NCBI GenBank assembly: GCA_011051825.1
Contig: DRKH01000117.1
Location: forward strand, 1-23,393
DNA length: 23,393 nucleotides
From: Desulfobulbus sp.
Lineage (GTDB): Bacteria; Desulfobacterota; Desulfobulbia; Desulfobulbales; Desulfobulbaceae
Direction: 5' to 3'
Shown: positions 7,195-14,416 of the stretch, piece by piece
How the letters are laid out: the number at the start of each line of letters is the position of its first letter
Position numbering within the stretch: the first letter of the stretch is position 1
Notes under the pieces: generated by a model
The model's database searches: none
Seen by the model: only the letters and a program-made list of their open reading frames with translations
Told to the model about the DNA's origin: nothing
Translations under genes and position numbers: made by a program

Positions 7195-7965
7195 TCGGGG
7201 GGTCAGGGTTCGTCGATCGCCAAGGACAAACTGCAGCCATTGAAAACCGAATTTAAGGAGCTCGGCATCGTCACGCTTGATGCGCCGCCGCTCCTCCTTG
7301 CTCAGCCTGAAACCGGCCAACAGGTTGTGGCGATTGACATAGGAACGGAATTCGTCGATATTGTAACAGACCATAAAAGCCATCTGCTGTCGTGGTCCGG
7401 CCGAACCTTCGCCCTGCCATGGGTTGGTCGCAAAAAAGGCATCGACTTCCGCCCAGTAATCATTCATCATGTTATATTCATGAAGGAACTGATCCCGTTC
7501 CCATTCAGACACGGTATACGTGCGTTCTTCCTCATGCCCTTTACAGTAGGGATGATGGGTCATGAAGTAATGCACCCCAAGTGTTTTTTTTCCGGGGTGA
7601 CGTTCAACGGCCCGCTCAAGAGGATAGGTTCGGCAGGATGAGGGACGGTCTTTATACACCGAGCAGCCGGACTCTTTCAGGAAAGGACAGGGATATTCCT
7701 CTTCGTCGGCCATATTCAACATCACTGCGGGAAAGTAGGGATGCGAGCCCTCTGCAATCCGGGTATGGCGATGCATAAATTCACTGGAGTGAAGCCCCAG
7801 CCTGTTTCTCAGCCTGAGTACATCATATGGATACAGATACATCTCCACTTTATGACAACAGCTCAGGTAACAACTGACTTCCGGATGACAGTGAAAACAA
7901 AAACGCTCTTTACCGACCGGGGTTCGTCCTTCGGGGACCGGGAAAGGATACTTGTCCCTGCTCAT
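7192..7965 (-). CDS. YkgJ-family cysteine cluster protein (CxxCxxCC type)
   Basis: Complete 257-residue soluble protein. The N-terminal cluster is C23xxC26, C32 and C36-C37, followed by C93, C101, C111 and C141, with C200 further on. CPFL...GCSVYKDRPSSCRTYPL (93-115) is typical of the YkgJ-like proteins annotated as zinc- or iron-chelating (Pfam CxxCxxCC). The cysteines probably bind a metal or Fe-S cluster. The biochemical role is unknown, though some relatives have been linked to flagellin lysine methylation. GGGAG sits eight bases before the ATG and directly abuts the U-tract of the rplQ terminator, so expression needs readthrough or an embedded promoter. It separates the alpha cluster from the rpsB series. 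Confidence 0.85.
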   Translation of the reverse strand: MSRDKYPFPVPEGRTPVGKERFCFHCHPEVSCYLSCCHKVEMYLYPYDVLRLRNRLGLHSSEFMHRHTRIAEGSHPYFPAVMLNMADEEEYPCPFLKESGCSVYKDRPSSCRTYPLERAVERHPGKKTLGVHYFMTHHPYCKGHEEERTYTVSEWERDQFLHEYNMMNDYWAEVDAFFATNPWQGEGSAGPRQQMAFMVCYNIDEFRSYVNRHNLLAGFRLSKEERRRIKRDDAELLKFGFQWLQFVLGDRRTLTPR

Positions 7966-7976
7966 CGTTTTCTCCC

Positions 7977-8020
7977 AAAAAAAAAGGCTGGTCGGTGAAT
8001 TCTCATCACCATCCCAGCCT
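7977..8020 (-). terminator. Intrinsic terminator after rplQ
   Basis: On the minus strand AGGCTGG (8020-8014) pairs with CCAGCCT (7991-7985). Inside it GGTGA pairs with TCACC around a seven-base loop, and nine T residues follow (7985-7977). It ends the alpha cluster 34 bp after the rplQ stop. Confidence 0.93.
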
Positions 8021-8054
8021 GAACATACGTACAGCGTACAGTTACACCTGATCG

Positions 8055-8450
8055 CTATTCTTCCTCGTCGATCTCGGGCTCTTCATAGGCCTCTTCGTAG
8101 CCGACCAGTTCGATAATGGCCATAGGGGCAGCATCGCCGCTCCGGGTTCCGGTACGGATTATCCTGGTATACCCGCCCTGACGATCGGCATACTGCTCGC
8201 TCAAGTCATCAAAGAGCTTGGCAACCACGGCCTTGGATCGGATATAGGTCATGGCCTGACGACGGGCATGCAGATCTCCTCGCTTTCCGAGAGTAATCAT
8301 CTTCTCGGCAATCCTGCGGGTTTCCTTTGCCTTGGGTACTGTCGTCACTATTCGCTCGTGCTCGAGCAGAGAAGTAACCATATTGCGCAGCATGGCTTTC
8401 CGGTGTGACGCATTCCGACCGAGTTTACGGCCGACAACTTTATGTTTCAT
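8055..8450 (-). CDS. rplQ: 50S ribosomal protein L17
   Basis: Complete 131-residue L17, a 50S protein near the exit tunnel. MKHKVVGRKLGRNASHRKAM is the family N-terminus, followed by LLEHERIVTTVPKAKE and the YTRIIRTGTRSGDAAPMAIIELV core end. After the core there is an acidic tail of about 15 residues (EEAYEEPEIDEEE), unusual for this basic protein. It starts 71 bp after rpoA with AAGGAC as a moderate ribosome binding site. As the last alpha-cluster gene it is followed by the terminator. Confidence 0.98.
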   Translation of the reverse strand: MKHKVVGRKLGRNASHRKAMLRNMVTSLLEHERIVTTVPKAKETRRIAEKMITLGKRGDLHARRQAMTYIRSKAVVAKLFDDLSEQYADRQGGYTRIIRTGTRSGDAAPMAIIELVGYEEAYEEPEIDEEE

Positions 8451-8521
8451 GGTTCTGTCCTTCTTCTACACTAAGAATTTACTTTCTGTCTGGATGCCGA
8501 AAAAGCCTGGTTTCTGAACAG

Positions 8522-9565
8522 TTACCCTTCTTCGCCGTTTTCACTCTTTTCTCCGGGAGCTTTCCAGCCATCGGCTTTCATGCCAAGGGTCAGCTCATGC
8601 TCGGAGAGCAATGCCTTAATCTCATTGAGTGATTTTCGACCAAAGTTTTTGGTTTTCAACATTTCCGCATCGGTCTTCTGAACAAGCTGTCCAATGAACT
8701 GGATATCCGCATTTTTGAGGCAGTTTGCAGAACGGACCGACAGCTCGAGATCTTCAACATTTTTGTCCAGAAAAGGCGGATAAACCACGTCATCACCTTC
8801 TCCTTCAACTTTGTCGGGTACCTTGGCCGCCTCTTCATCAAAGTTGATAAAGATGGTCATCTGTTCTTTGAGAATCTTGGCCGCATAGGCAAGGGCATTT
8901 TCCGGCCGCACACTGCCGTCGGTCTCTATCTCCATGGTCAGACGATCATAATCGGTACGCTGGCCGACCCGGGCCGAGCTGACTACGTACTGAATACGGA
9001 CAATCGGAGCAAAAACAGAATCGATGGGAATAACACCGATCGCCTGTCCTTCTTTTTTATTCTGTTCAGCGGTTACATATCCTTTGCCCCAGCACACTTC
9101 AAGCTCAGCTCGAAATGTGGTGTCACCGGTTATGGTGCAAATGGGCTGATCGGGATTCATGACCTCTACGTAGGCACCGCCGTTTATATCACCGGCGGTA
9201 ACAACGCCTGTACCGGTCTTTTCAACAACCACATTGGCAGAATCCGGCCCATTCAATTTCAGCCGGACCTGCTTCAGGTTAAGGATTATTTCGGCTACGT
9301 CTTCATGGATACCATCTATGGTGGTGAACTCATGAAGGGCGTTGTCTATCTTTACGGATGTTATCGCAGCTCCCCTGATCGACGAGAGCAGGATTCTACG
9401 TAACGAGTTACCGATTGTTGCTGCAAATCCCCGTTCAAAAGGCTGACAGATAAATTTCCCGTACCGTTCACTATGAGTCTGCTCAGTGACCTCAAGCCGC
9501 TCAGGGGAAATGAGTTCATGCCAGTTTTTGTAAAAAGGATTGTCGTCCTGTATTTCCTGTACCAT
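8522..9565 (-). CDS. rpoA: DNA-directed RNA polymerase subunit alpha
   Basis: Complete 347-residue alpha subunit. The N-terminal dimerisation and assembly domain (about 20-240) includes RGFAATIGNSLRRILLSS (45-62). A flexible acidic linker (about 244-268) leads to the C-terminal domain with LSVRSANCLK (275-284); R278 corresponds to E. coli R265, which contacts UP elements and activators. KNFGRKSLNEIK (306-317) follows. The protein is slightly longer than in E. coli (329), mostly from an N-terminal extension of about ten residues and the linker. It lies 19 bp after rpsD in the standard alpha-cluster position. Confidence 0.99.
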   Translation of the reverse strand: MVQEIQDDNPFYKNWHELISPERLEVTEQTHSERYGKFICQPFERGFAATIGNSLRRILLSSIRGAAITSVKIDNALHEFTTIDGIHEDVAEIILNLKQVRLKLNGPDSANVVVEKTGTGVVTAGDINGGAYVEVMNPDQPICTITGDTTFRAELEVCWGKGYVTAEQNKKEGQAIGVIPIDSVFAPIVRIQYVVSSARVGQRTDYDRLTMEIETDGSVRPENALAYAAKILKEQMTIFINFDEEAAKVPDKVEGEGDDVVYPPFLDKNVEDLELSVRSANCLKNADIQFIGQLVQKTDAEMLKTKNFGRKSLNEIKALLSEHELTLGMKADGWKAPGEKSENGEEG

Positions 9566-9585
9566 GCAATACCTGATTCTTAAGG

Positions 9586-10215
9586 TTACTTGGAGTACAA
9601 TTCTACGATGAGCTGTTCGTGAATCGGCAGAGTGATCTCTTCGCGGTTAGGCAAGGCCTTGACCGTTCCCTGAAAATTCTGCTGAGCAAGCTCAAGCCAA
9701 CTCGGGACGCCGCGTCGGGCAGCACCCTCGATGTTGTCGATAATTATCTCGTTCTTACGGCTTTTTTCTTTCAAGCTGATCACATCACCCGGCTTAACGA
9801 ACGCGGAGGGAATATTGACCTTCCTGCCGTTTAAAGTGAAATGATTGTGCCGTATAAGTTGCCGTGCCTGATCTCTTGAGCTGGCAAAACCAAGGCGGTA
9901 AATGGTGTTGTCAAGACGTCTCTCCAGCATGACAAGCAGATTCTCACCGGTGACCCCTTTTGCCTGGTCGGCCATTTGAAAATAACGCCTGAACTGCTTT
10001 TCGAGCATTCCGTACATATGTTTGACTTTCTGCTTCTCTCGCAGCTGGATCGCATAGTCCGACACTTTACGGAAACGATTCTGTCCGTGCTGTCCTGGAC
10101 TGTAGGCCCTGCGTTCAAAAGAGCACTTATCCGAATAACACCGGTCGCCCTTTAAGAAAAGCTTCAAATTCTCTCGCCTGCAAGTCCTGCAGGATGCACC
10201 TGTATATCTGGCCAA
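9586..10215 (-). CDS. rpsD: 30S ribosomal protein S4
   Basis: Complete 209-residue S4, a primary 16S rRNA binder and, in E. coli, the repressor of the alpha operon. The N-terminus holds an intact zinc site C9xxC12 ... C26 ... C31 (C+ type). An S4 RNA-binding domain follows with RLDNTIYRLGFASSRDQARQLI (about 99-120). The start codon is TTG, with AAGGAG seven bases before it; the next residues ARYTGASCR match the family N-terminus and no ATG is available nearby. Two hairpins occupy the 94-bp gap from rpsK. Confidence 0.98.
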   Translation of the reverse strand: MARYTGASCRTCRRENLKLFLKGDRCYSDKCSFERRAYSPGQHGQNRFRKVSDYAIQLREKQKVKHMYGMLEKQFRRYFQMADQAKGVTGENLLVMLERRLDNTIYRLGFASSRDQARQLIRHNHFTLNGRKVNIPSAFVKPGDVISLKEKSRKNEIIIDNIEGAARRGVPSWLELAQQNFQGTVKALPNREEITLPIHEQLIVELYSK

Positions 10216-10254
10216 CGTAAATCTCCTTCTTCAATCGGTATCGGTTTTACACAG

Positions 10255-10282
10255 CGGTCAGTCGTTCCACTGGCTGCGACCG
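10255..10282 (-). other. Second hairpin in the rpsK-rpsD gap
   Basis: On the minus strand CGGTC pairs with GACCG, and CAGT with ACTG around a six-base loop. The 5' arm carries an unpaired GCAGC. It lies 40 nt upstream of the TTG start of rpsD, between the first hairpin and the ribosome binding site. Confidence 0.5.
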
Positions 10283-10290
10283 TACAATTA

Positions 10291-10311
10291 AACACGCACC
10301 TGATGCGTGTT
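10291..10311 (-). other. Perfect hairpin starting in the rpsK stop codon
   Basis: AACACGCA pairs perfectly with TGCGTGTT (8 bp, loop TCAGG) on the minus strand. The first two bases of the stem are the last two of the rpsK TAA. The following bases TAATTG are not a U-tract, so a terminator is unlikely. Confidence 0.7.
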
Positions 10312-10705
10312 ATACTCTTCTTCGCTTCGGCGGTTTACAACCGTTATGCGGAATTGATGTGACGTCAACAATCTTACTGACCTCAAGTTCGGTTGTGGTC
10401 AACGCCCGCAACGCGGCTTCGCGGCCGGGACCGGGTCCCTTTACCCGAACTTCAACTCGGCGGACGCCCTGGTCACGCGCCTTTGCAACTGCATCGCTCA
10501 GTGCCTTCTGGGCTGCAAACGGAGTTGACTTCCGTGAACCCTTAAAGCCGATTACTCCCGCACTTGACCAGGCAAGAGTATTGCCCTGGCGATCGGCAAT
10601 TGTTACAACGGTATTATTGAAGGTTGAGTATATAAAGATGATCCCTTCAGGGATATTTTTCTTTTCACGGCGTTTTGAACGGACGCCTTTTGCTGCCTTA
10701 GCCAT
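10310..10705 (-). CDS. rpsK: 30S ribosomal protein S11
   Basis: Complete 131-residue S11 of the 30S platform. IFIYSTFNNTVVTIAD (23-38) and GFKGSRKSTPFAAQ (53-66) are family blocks. The C-terminal IPHNGCKPPKRRRV includes N121-G122, equivalent to the Asn-Gly that becomes isoaspartate in E. coli S11. The start is ATG, 41 bp after rpsM. Its stop codon runs into an 8-bp hairpin, the first of two structures before rpsD. Confidence 0.98.
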   Translation of the reverse strand: MAKAAKGVRSKRREKKNIPEGIIFIYSTFNNTVVTIADRQGNTLAWSSAGVIGFKGSRKSTPFAAQKALSDAVAKARDQGVRRVEVRVKGPGPGREAALRALTTTELEVSKIVDVTSIPHNGCKPPKRRRV

Positions 10706-10746
10706 ACCTGCTCCATTAGTTGAACTACAACGTTCAAATGATCTGA

Positions 10747-11109
10747 TTATCTGCGAACTGCACCACGCCGAGGCCCTTTACGGGTGCGGGCATTAGTCTT
10801 GGTTCTCTGTCCCCGACAGGGCAGACCGCGACGATGACGGCGGCCGCGATAGCAACCGAGATCCACCAGTCGCTTGATATCCATGGAAACTTCCCGACGC
10901 CGGTCACCTTCAACGACATAATCGCTTTCGATGATCTTTCTGATTCGGGTTACATCCTCTCCGTTGAGATCATCACTGTTCATCTGATAGGGAAGATCGG
11001 CTTTATCAAGAATTTCCCGGGCAGTGGTCAGTCCGATTCCATAAATGTAGGTTAAAGCCCGATCCAAATGTTTATTCCGTGGCAAATCCACGCCTGCTAT
11101 CCGTGCCAA
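10747..11109 (-). CDS. rpsM: 30S ribosomal protein S13
   Basis: Complete 120-residue S13 of the 30S head. ARIAGVDLPRNKHLDRALTY is the family N-terminus, a helix-two-turn-helix region follows, and the basic tail GQRTKTNARTRKGPRR reaches toward the P-site tRNA. The start is TTG, with AAGGAG seven bases upstream. No ATG or GTG lies close enough to give the conserved N-terminus. It begins the alpha cluster, 48 bp after rpmJ, with no separate promoter recognised in that gap. Confidence 0.98.
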   Translation of the reverse strand: MARIAGVDLPRNKHLDRALTYIYGIGLTTAREILDKADLPYQMNSDDLNGEDVTRIRKIIESDYVVEGDRRREVSMDIKRLVDLGCYRGRRHRRGLPCRGQRTKTNARTRKGPRRGAVRR

Positions 11110-11140
11110 GATATTGCTCCTTGTTAAACTGTGAACAGAT

Positions 11141-11163
11141 GGTTAACCGTTTTCAGGTCAACC
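11141..11163 (-). other. Hairpin containing the rpmJ stop codon
   Basis: GGTTGACC pairs with GGTTAACC (8 bp including one G-T pair, loop TGAAAAC) on the minus strand. The rpmJ TGA lies in the 5' arm. No U-tract follows. Confidence 0.6.
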
Positions 11164-11271
11164 CTGTCTTTGTTTATGTTTTTTATTCTTGCAGCTGACA
11201 CGCACAACACCGTTGCGTTTAAAAATCTTGCAGTCACTGCACATTTTTTTTACTGAAGATCGAACCTTCAT
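11158..11271 (-). CDS. rpmJ: 50S ribosomal protein L36
   Basis: Complete 37-residue L36, read directly from the gap between infA and rpsM. It begins MKVRSSVKKMC and ends HKQRQG. The zinc ligands C11, C14, C27 and H32 are all present, so this is the C+ form. GGGGAGAG lies about six bases before the ATG. It starts 27 bp after infA and precedes rpsM, the infA-rpmJ-rpsM order seen in Gram-positive and many other bacteria. Confidence 0.97.
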   Translation of the reverse strand: MKVRSSVKKMCSDCKIFKRNGVVRVSCKNKKHKQRQG

Positions 11272-11298
11272 CGTACTCTCCCCAAGCTGCTGACAGCC

Positions 11299-11535
11299 TT
11301 ATTTTTTTCCTTTCCCACCTTTAGACCTAAAGGTGACTCTGCCCCTGGTGAGATCATAGGGGGACAGTTCAACTGTTACCTGATCCCCGGGCAGGATCTT
11401 TATATAGTGCATGCGCATTTTTCCTGATATATGCGCCAGCACTTTGTGGCCGTTTTCCAATTCCACGCGAAACATGGCATTGGGCAACGGTTCAATAATC
11501 GTTCCCTCGACTTCAATGGCTTCTTCTTTGGCCAT
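11299..11535 (-). CDS. infA: Translation initiation factor IF-1
   Basis: Complete 78-residue S1/OB-fold protein that binds the 30S A site during initiation. MAKEEAIEVEGTIIEPLPNA and GKMRMHYIKILPGD are family blocks, with a short lysine/glycine tail (KGGKGKK) beyond the usual 72 residues. GGAAGG lies five bases before the ATG. A consensus-like promoter lies 40-70 bp upstream, so infA is the first gene of a second transcript covering rpmJ and the alpha cluster, on top of readthrough from map. Confidence 0.98.
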   Translation of the reverse strand: MAKEEAIEVEGTIIEPLPNAMFRVELENGHKVLAHISGKMRMHYIKILPGDQVTVELSPYDLTRGRVTFRSKGGKGKK

Positions 11536-11573
11536 AACACCTTCCGTTAATTAATTTTTGAGCCAAAATATGT

Positions 11574-11602
11574 ATCATATAGTATCCGGTCTTTTATTTC
11601 AA
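11574..11602 (-). promoter_or_regulatory. Sigma70-type promoter of infA-rpmJ-alpha cluster
   Basis: On the minus strand TTGAAA (-35, 11597-11602) is followed after exactly 17 bp by TATGAT (-10, 11574-11579). It lies in the 119-bp map-infA gap and predicts a transcript start near 11567, with a leader of about 32 nt. No terminator is visible before it, so it adds to upstream transcription. Confidence 0.85.
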
Positions 11603-11654
11603 CTGTTTTTGCTACTAATCTGTACAAAAACAATATCCCCTGTCCGGCGGAGAA

Positions 11655-12440
11655 CTACTTATTTTGTTTTCGTTCACTTAAGATAACCGGTCCGGCTGCA
11701 GTCGCAGCGACCGAATGTTCAAAATGGGCAGAGAGTTTTCTATCGGCGGTGACAACAGTCCAGCGGTCCTGGAGAACCTTGACCTTATGGGTACCTATAT
11801 TAACCATCGGTTCAATGGCTACAACCATTCCTTCAAGAATCCTCGGAGAGGCCTGTTTTTGTATATAATTCGGGATTTCCGGCCCTTCGTGCAGGTTCAT
11901 ACCGATACCGTGACCGACAAACTGCCTGACCACGGAAAATCCGTTTTTTTCAACATGGTTCTGTACAGCCCTGGAAATATCGGCGATCCGGTTTCCGACC
12001 TGAACCTGAGCAATGGCTTTGTACAGGCTCTCGTTGGTCACCTGCAGAAGTCGTTGAACCTCTTCACTGATTTCACCAACGGCTATGGTAAGGGCACTGT
12101 CACCAAAAAAGCCCTTATACCTGGTTCCGAAATCAACCGAGACAATGTCCCCATCCCGAACCCTGGTCTTCTTGGAGGGAATCCCGTGGACAACTTCTTC
12201 ATTGAGTGAAACACAAAGGGCTGCAGGATAACCGCGATACCCTTTAAACGCCGGTTCGGCGCCGTGGTCCCGACAGTATTCTTCAGCCCAGGTATCCAGT
12301 TTGAGGGTCGTCAATCCAGGCCGCATCTCCTCCTGCAGCATGGAGAGAACACCGGCCACGATCTGGTTGGCCTCATACATGACCTGAATTTCTTCAGGTG
12401 TCTTGACAGTAATGGCCTTGTCTGGTCCGCCCTTGGTCAC
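11655..12440 (-). CDS. map: Methionine aminopeptidase, type I
   Basis: Complete 261-residue enzyme that removes the initiator methionine from nascent proteins. The metal ligands are D103 (SVDFG), D114 (GDSA), H177 (GHGIG), E210 (IEPM) and E241 (FEHS); H85 in VVHGIP is the conserved active-site histidine. The start is GTG, seven bases after GAGGT, which spans the secY stop. The gap to secY is 7 bp, and no adk lies between them. Many small-subunit products nearby have Ala or Gly second and would be substrates. Confidence 0.97.
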   Translation of the reverse strand: MTKGGPDKAITVKTPEEIQVMYEANQIVAGVLSMLQEEMRPGLTTLKLDTWAEEYCRDHGAEPAFKGYRGYPAALCVSLNEEVVHGIPSKKTRVRDGDIVSVDFGTRYKGFFGDSALTIAVGEISEEVQRLLQVTNESLYKAIAQVQVGNRIADISRAVQNHVEKNGFSVVRQFVGHGIGMNLHEGPEIPNYIQKQASPRILEGMVVAIEPMVNIGTHKVKVLQDRWTVVTADRKLSAHFEHSVAATAAGPVILSERKQNK

Positions 12441-12447
12441 AACAACC

Positions 12448-13752
12448 TCAACGACGCCCCTTGATACGACCGGCTTTCATAAAACCGTCATAATTGCGCA
12501 TGACCAGATGAGACTCAATCTGTGATATGGTATCTATGGCAACACCGACGACAATAAGCAGGGCAGTACCACCAAAGTAGAACGGAACATTAAATTTATT
12601 GATGAGAAGCGTCGGCATGACACAGACTGCCGACAGGTAGATCGCTCCGACAACCGTCAATCTGGTCAGGACAAAGTCTATAAAATCGGCCGTCTTCTTT
12701 CCGGGTCTGATCCCGGGAATGAACCCGCCGTTTTTCTTTAAATTCTCGGCAACATCATCGGGTTTAAAGGTGACGGCAGTGTAAAAGAAGGAGAAGAAGA
12801 CGATCATCACGATATACAGAAAATAATAGTAGACCGTACCGGGTGACAGGGCAGCGGAGGCCCGCTGTACCCAGTCAATCTGTATAAATGAACCAATTGT
12901 TGCCGGAAACATCATGATTGACGAGGCAAAAATCGGCGGAATTACCCCGGATATATTGATCTTCAACGGCAGGTGCGAGGACTGGCCGCCATAAACCTTG
13001 CGACCGACAACCCGTTTGGCGTACTGGATGGGAATCCGACGCTGGGCGGTTTCAACAAAAATAATAAAGGCAACAATAAGAAACATCAGCACCAGCATGA
13101 TCGGCACGAAGATAACGGCAATTTCACCTGCTTTGACAAGCTGAATCGAGTTTCCAATAGCAGCCGGTGTTCGGGCGACAATACCGGCAAAAATAATCAG
13201 AGAAATCCCGTTGCCGATGCCCCGTTCGGTAATCTGCTCACCGAGCCACATGATAAAGGCGGTACCGGTGGTCAGAGTTAAGACCGTCATCAACTTAAAC
13301 TGTATTCCCGGAACCATGACAATGGCAGCGCCGCCGGGTCCGGCCATGCCTTCAAGGCCGGAGGCTATGAAGAAGCCCTGTATGATAGAAAGGGCTACGG
13401 TACTGTAGCGGGTATATTGGGTAATCTTTCGTCGACCGGCCTCACCCTCTTTTGACAGCGCTTCGAGCTGAGGAATAACAACGGTAAGCAGCTGAATAAT
13501 AATCGATGCCGAAATATACGGCATAATCCCCAGGGCAAAAATCGAAAAGTTTTTCAGAGCCCCGCCGGAAAACATATTAAACATGCCAAAGAGGGTTCCT
13601 GCATTCTGCTGAAAAAAAGCAGCGAGTGCCTCACCATTTATTCCGGGAGTAGGGATCTGAACCCCCATCCGATAGACAAAAAGCATAAAGAGGGTGAAGA
13701 TCACCCTCTTTCTCAGTTCCGGAATGTTGGCAGCCTTGGCAAGTCCGCTCAT
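12448..13752 (-). CDS. secY: Preprotein translocase subunit SecY
   Basis: Complete 434-residue channel subunit of the SecYEG translocon, with about ten hydrophobic membrane segments. The N-terminal ELRKRVIFTLFMLFVYRMG leads to the first segment. NFSIFALGIMPYISASIIIQ is the plug and second-segment region, and the cytosolic loop NLKKNGGFIPGIRPGK contacts SecA and the ribosome. AAGGAG eight bases before the ATG overlaps the rplO stop, giving a 4-bp gap and likely coupling. Downstream it is followed directly by map. Confidence 0.99.
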   Translation of the reverse strand: MSGLAKAANIPELRKRVIFTLFMLFVYRMGVQIPTPGINGEALAAFFQQNAGTLFGMFNMFSGGALKNFSIFALGIMPYISASIIIQLLTVVIPQLEALSKEGEAGRRKITQYTRYSTVALSIIQGFFIASGLEGMAGPGGAAIVMVPGIQFKLMTVLTLTTGTAFIMWLGEQITERGIGNGISLIIFAGIVARTPAAIGNSIQLVKAGEIAVIFVPIMLVLMFLIVAFIIFVETAQRRIPIQYAKRVVGRKVYGGQSSHLPLKINISGVIPPIFASSIMMFPATIGSFIQIDWVQRASAALSPGTVYYYFLYIVMIVFFSFFYTAVTFKPDDVAENLKKNGGFIPGIRPGKKTADFIDFVLTRLTVVGAIYLSAVCVMPTLLINKFNVPFYFGGTALLIVVGVAIDTISQIESHLVMRNYDGFMKAGRIKGRR

Positions 13753-13756
13753 CGGC

Positions 13757-14197
13757 CTACTCCTTAACGGTCCCGCCGGCGGCTGTTATCTTCTCACCTG
13801 CGGCCCGGCTGATTTTGTCCAAGTCGACGGTAACGGCCTTGGTGATTTCGCCATTGGCCAGAACTTTCACCAACTCATCGGTCTCCCTGATAAGTCCGGC
13901 ATCAAGCAGTGCCTGACGGTCAATGACAGCACCGGCCTCGAATTTATCAAGTGAACTCAACGAAATAATCCGATATTCCTTCTTGAAAATATTGGTAAAA
14001 CCCCGTTTAGGCAAACGTCGATGCAGAGGCATCTGGCCGCCTTCAAATCCTGGTTTTGCGGTATATCCGGACCGGGACCGGGCCCCTTTATGCCCACGAC
14101 CGGCAGTCTTTCCAAGTCCGCTGCCCGGGCCTCGTCCAACACGTTTTTTGTTGCGGCGTGCCCCTTTTTCCGGGGCAAGATTATTTAATTTCAACAT
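13757..14197 (-). CDS. rplO: 50S ribosomal protein L15
   Basis: Complete 146-residue L15, a late 50S assembly protein. The glycine- and arginine-rich N-terminal extension KKRVGRGPGSGLGKTAGRGH precedes a globular C-terminal domain ending GGTVKE. The ATG is 5 bp after rpmD, and its GGAGG site lies in the last two codons of rpmD, so the two are coupled. Confidence 0.98.
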   Translation of the reverse strand: MLKLNNLAPEKGARRNKKRVGRGPGSGLGKTAGRGHKGARSRSGYTAKPGFEGGQMPLHRRLPKRGFTNIFKKEYRIISLSSLDKFEAGAVIDRQALLDAGLIRETDELVKVLANGEITKAVTVDLDKISRAAGEKITAAGGTVKE

Positions 14198-14202
14198 GTG
14201 TT

Positions 14203-14382
14203 TTATTCCTCCACCCGTACAAGGTGTTGAACCTTGGCAATCATGCCGCGGATCTCCGGAGTATCCTTCCTGGTAACGGTTTTGTACATCTTGGTCAAAC
14301 CAAGGCCGACCAAGGTGGCACGGATTTTCTCCGTGCTGCCGATGCCGCTCTTTATCTGGGTAACTGTTAGAGTATCACTCAT
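14203..14382 (-). CDS. rpmD: 50S ribosomal protein L30
   Basis: Complete 59-residue L30, read from the gap between rpsE and rplO. It begins MSDTLTVTQIKSGIG and continues KIRATLVGLGLTKMYKTV, then DTPEIRGMIAKVQHLV, matching the bacterial L30 fold and length. The start lies 34 bp after rpsE; only CAGG serves as a weak ribosome binding site. The expected rpsE-rpmD-rplO order supports the call. Confidence 0.96.
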   Translation of the reverse strand: MSDTLTVTQIKSGIGSTEKIRATLVGLGLTKMYKTVTRKDTPEIRGMIAKVQHLVRVEE

Positions 14383-14416
14383 TTTTTGAACCTGCTCGGT
14401 GAATGAAATTTATGTA

